Shown: in pieces, positions 43,157 to 45,441 of the stretch
Numbering within the stretch: the stretch's first letter is position 1
How the letters are laid out: the number at the start of each line of letters is the position of its first letter
Origin: Promethearchaeota archaeon
Lineage (GTDB): Archaea > Asgardarchaeota > Lokiarchaeia > Sigyniarchaeales > SOKP01
Direction of reading: 5' to 3'
Length of the DNA stretch: 45,441 bases
Assembly (NCBI GenBank): GCA_019894975.1
Contig: JAGXNO010000031.1
Location: 1 to 45,441 of the forward strand
Position numbers and translations under genes: made by a program
The notes under the pieces: generated by a model
Told to the model about the DNA's origin: nothing
Databases searched by the model: none
The model's input: the letters and a program-made list of their open reading frames with translations, nothing else

Positions 43157-45064
43157 TTAATCAATTGAATCCTCTTTTTCAAAATATACTTCATAAAATA
43201 GTTCTTTTTCCCCTGCTCCAGGTGGAGTTATCTTGGTATAACCTCCTTGTTGAATGATTCGAACAGTATTTTTATTTTGAATGTGTATATTTCCATAAAA
43301 TCCCTTTATTCCTTTCTCTTTTGCTACAATAATTAAATGTTGGTAAAGGAATGTACCTACTCCTTTTCCCCTATAATCTTCTCTAACTAAAAAACTATAT
43401 TCAGCTGTATTCGAGGATGGGTTTAAATAATAAGTTGCATTTCCGACCATTTCTTCATTACCAATTTCACCCACAAAAGCCCCAATTGAAAATATTTTAT
43501 CATAATCTATGTTTACTTCTCCCTGAGTTTTGGAATGAGTAAATTCTTTTTTCATACCAAAAAACCTCAGATATCTATCTCTTTCATTTAATGAATAATA
43601 TAATTCTTTAAGTAATGATTCATCCGTAGTTTTAACTGGTCTTATTCTAATCTTTTCATTATTAAAAGCAGTATAGATCGTTTCGTATTCCGAAGGGTAT
43701 AAACATATGCGTCCTTCTTCATCACACGGAAGTAATTGATCTGAGTAGATATAATTTAGCCTTTTTGCTTCCTCTAATAGCGATTGTCGGAAGTCTGGAT
43801 GGGCAACACATACCAATTCAAGCACTCTTTCTCGAATCGTTTTACCATGAAGATAAGCTACTCCCCATTCAGTTACAACATAATGCACATCTCCACGAGA
43901 TAACATTATTCCTGCACCCTCATCCAGATGAGGGACTATTCTGGAAATTTTACCATTTCGAGATGTAGAGGGGATAATGATAATTGGTTTGCCTCCTTTT
44001 GAAAATGCTGCACCCCTCATAAAATCGATAGTTTCCCCTAATCCTGAGTAAAACTGATATCCTTCCGTTGCGGCATTTACCTGCCCGGTTAGGTCAATTT
44101 GTCTCGCTGAATTTATTGAAACCAATTTTTTATTCATTCCTATATATCTTGGGTTGCACACATAATCTGAGGGGAAAAATTCAATGTAAGAGTTATTATG
44201 AACAAAGTTATATAATCTTTTCGTCCCTAAAGCAAGACTAGTAATAATTTTTTCAGGATGGAAACTCTTCTTTCTACATGTAAGAATACCCCTCTCAATA
44301 AGAGGGATTATGTTGTCTGTAATAATATGAGAATGCATTCCTAAGTCTTTTTTATCAAATAAATATTTTAAACAAGCATTTGGCAAATCTCCAAATCCGA
44401 TATGGATAGTTGATTTATTTTCTACTAGATCTGCTAAATTTTTTCCTATTTTTTCAGCGATATCATCTGGTTCGTCAAAATGAAACTCTAATAAAGGAGT
44501 ATTATTGTATACATAGAAATCGATTTCTTTCATGTGCATAAAACCATTCCCTGAAGTACGAGGCATTTGAGGATTGATTTCAGCTATAGTAATAAAAGAT
44601 GATTGAGCTATTGGTTTTGCAATATCAACATTTATCCCTAGTGAACAAAAACCATATGGATCTGGGGGTGTGACCTGTATAAGAGCAACATCTATGTGTT
44701 TACGACCTGTTGTAAATAAGGAAGGGATCTCACTTGCATAAATTGGTGTATAATCTGCCTGACCTTTATTGATTTCCTCACGAAGTGTCTTCCCAATAAA
44801 TAATGCATTATGCCTAAAAAGATCTTCAGCTTTGTCCTTGAAATATTTTTCAGGTCCAATTGTTAAGAAATGAAGGATTTCTGTGTCAATTAACTTCTCT
44901 GAATGTTTTATTAATTCTGAAGTTAATAACTGTGGTTCTGAACACCCCGAGTCTATAAAAACTCTATTTCCTGGAATTATTTTTTTAATGGCATCTTCAG
45001 CACTGATTTCCTTATCTTTCCATTTTTCTCTCCACATGTCATTACTAGATTTAGAATTCACCAT
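43157..45064 (-). CDS. CoA-transferase/acetyl-CoA hydrolase-like protein fused to a GNAT acetyltransferase
   Basis: A 635-residue two-part protein. Residues 15-450 follow the acetyl-CoA hydrolase/4-hydroxybutyrate CoA-transferase family: VTPPDPYGFCSLG, HIGFGDLPNA, LALGTKRLY, INSARQIDLTGQVNA and VTEWGVAYLHGKTIRER. Where the family has HTEM or HSEM with the catalytic Glu, this protein reads GMHSHIITD, with His246, encoded by an unambiguous CAT. It may therefore not transfer CoA. Residues 470-625 are a GNAT domain with the acetyl-CoA loop VREDYRGKGVGTFLYQHL. The gene diverges from an acetyl-CoA synthetase gene 219 bases away. A similar logic is known in bacterial Pat, where an inactive acyl-CoA-ligase domain joined to GNAT acetylates Acs. 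A role in Acs control is inference. Confidence 0.85.
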   Translation of the reverse strand: MVNSKSSNDMWREKWKDKEISAEDAIKKIIPGNRVFIDSGCSEPQLLTSELIKHSEKLIDTEILHFLTIGPEKYFKDKAEDLFRHNALFIGKTLREEINKGQADYTPIYASEIPSLFTTGRKHIDVALIQVTPPDPYGFCSLGINVDIAKPIAQSSFITIAEINPQMPRTSGNGFMHMKEIDFYVYNNTPLLEFHFDEPDDIAEKIGKNLADLVENKSTIHIGFGDLPNACLKYLFDKKDLGMHSHIITDNIIPLIERGILTCRKKSFHPEKIITSLALGTKRLYNFVHNNSYIEFFPSDYVCNPRYIGMNKKLVSINSARQIDLTGQVNAATEGYQFYSGLGETIDFMRGAAFSKGGKPIIIIPSTSRNGKISRIVPHLDEGAGIMLSRGDVHYVVTEWGVAYLHGKTIRERVLELVCVAHPDFRQSLLEEAKRLNYIYSDQLLPCDEEGRICLYPSEYETIYTAFNNEKIRIRPVKTTDESLLKELYYSLNERDRYLRFFGMKKEFTHSKTQGEVNIDYDKIFSIGAFVGEIGNEEMVGNATYYLNPSSNTAEYSFLVREDYRGKGVGTFLYQHLIIVAKEKGIKGFYGNIHIQNKNTVRIIQQGGYTKITPPGAGEKELFYEVYFEKEDSID

Positions 45065-45283
45065 TGCTAAGGTCTAAGCTTTATTCCTTTATTTTTTAAT
45101 TTATAAAAGTTAACTCCCGTACTTTTATTAATTGTATTAACATCAATATAATGTTTTTGAAATTATAAATAAAATGTTTAAATTCCATTCAAATCTTTCT
45201 TGAATTAGAACTAACCTAATATAATATGAAATAAATAATATCTTGAATAAATCAAAAAAAGAAATTCAAAAGTGTAAAATATA

Positions 45284-45441
45284 ATGACTAAAGAAGAAAG
45301 AATGGAAAGTATTCTTACTGAAAACCGTATATTTGATCCTGTTAACTTCAAATCAGAGTATATCAAGACTGGTATGTCAATTGAAGAGTATAAAAAACTC
45401 TACAAGCAATCTATCGAAGATATGGAAGGATTTTGGGATGA
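45284..45441 (+). CDS. acs: Acetyl-CoA synthetase, AMP-forming (5' end only)
   Basis: The first 52 codons are present and run off the window edge. The protein begins MTKEERMESILTE, then FDPVNFKSEYIKTG and IEEYKKLYKQSIEDMEGFWD. The pattern Y-x2-L-Y-x2-S-I-E-D-x-E-x-FW is the N-terminal signature of acetyl-CoA synthetases. The enzyme activates acetate to acetyl-CoA with ATP. The catalytic parts lie outside the window, so propionyl- or other acyl-CoA synthetases of the same family are possible. It diverges from the CoA-transferase/GNAT fusion gene. Confidence 0.8.
   Translation, partial: MTKEERMESILTENRIFDPVNFKSEYIKTGMSIEEYKKLYKQSIEDMEGFWD

Noticed and set aside
1..45441. tRNA, rRNA, CRISPR arrays and insertion sequences
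   Set aside because: By eye I found no cloverleaf, no regularly spaced repeats, no transposase and no terminal inverted repeats; a covariance-model search could still find a small RNA.

Overview
This AT-rich 45.4-kb window comes from an archaeon, most probably an Asgard archaeon (Lokiarchaeia-like). The archaeal core is explicit: aIF5B, an aEF-2-type factor, a class I CCA-adding enzyme, TFB and the wyosine enzyme Taw1. The Asgard flavour comes from two Rab-like GTPases without lipidation tails, an Arf/Rag-like GTPase with extra domains, and a giant protein whose N-terminus is a decayed Rab-like GTPase fused to a helical solenoid. The lineage below Asgard level is inference.

Layout. 1-4823: the end of an oligopeptide/dipeptide ABC transporter operon (permeases B and C, ATPases D and F); both ATPases carry an extra N-terminal multi-spanning membrane domain. 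4998-12064: a glycyl-radical module with two tandem paralogous glycyl radical enzymes of the GCVEP (eliminase-like) type, a convergent radical-SAM activase, and a TetR regulator preceded by a perfect inverted repeat. 12253-18506: uvrA, infB (aIF5B) and cca on the plus strand, then a convergent orphan sensor kinase. 20032-24873: aEF-2 with an altered diphthamide loop, two Rab-like GTPases, a 5'-truncated chemoreceptor remnant and a HAD phosphatase. 24977-29561: an acidic repeat protein with an EngB-like GTPase, a ThrH-like HAD enzyme, Taw1 with an inserted probable winged-helix domain, and a nucleoside phosphorylase. 29580-35765: a long minus-strand run of poorly characterised genes (winged-helix protein, two zinc-ribbon membrane proteins, an alpha/beta hydrolase, a DUF2085 membrane protein, and a tandem pair of unknown 220-residue paralogues). 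35970-45441: the pseudo-GTPase/solenoid protein, a TFB with an irregular zinc ribbon, the Rag/Arf-like GTPase, a PAP2 phosphatase, a PHP phosphatase, and a CoA-transferase-like/GNAT fusion divergent from the start of an acetyl-CoA synthetase gene.

How it may work together (inference): peptide import and glycyl-radical chemistry suggest anaerobic fermentation of organic matter, with acetyl-CoA/acetate metabolism at the right edge. The most promising candidates for undescribed biology are the CoA-transferase-like/GNAT fusion that has lost the expected catalytic glutamate and sits beside acs (a possible convergent analogue of Pat-type control of Acs), and the pseudo-GTPase solenoid (a possible trafficking or scaffold component). 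No tRNA, rRNA, CRISPR array or insertion sequence was recognised. The only stretch above 300 bases without an intact gene (23673-24159) holds the chemoreceptor remnant.
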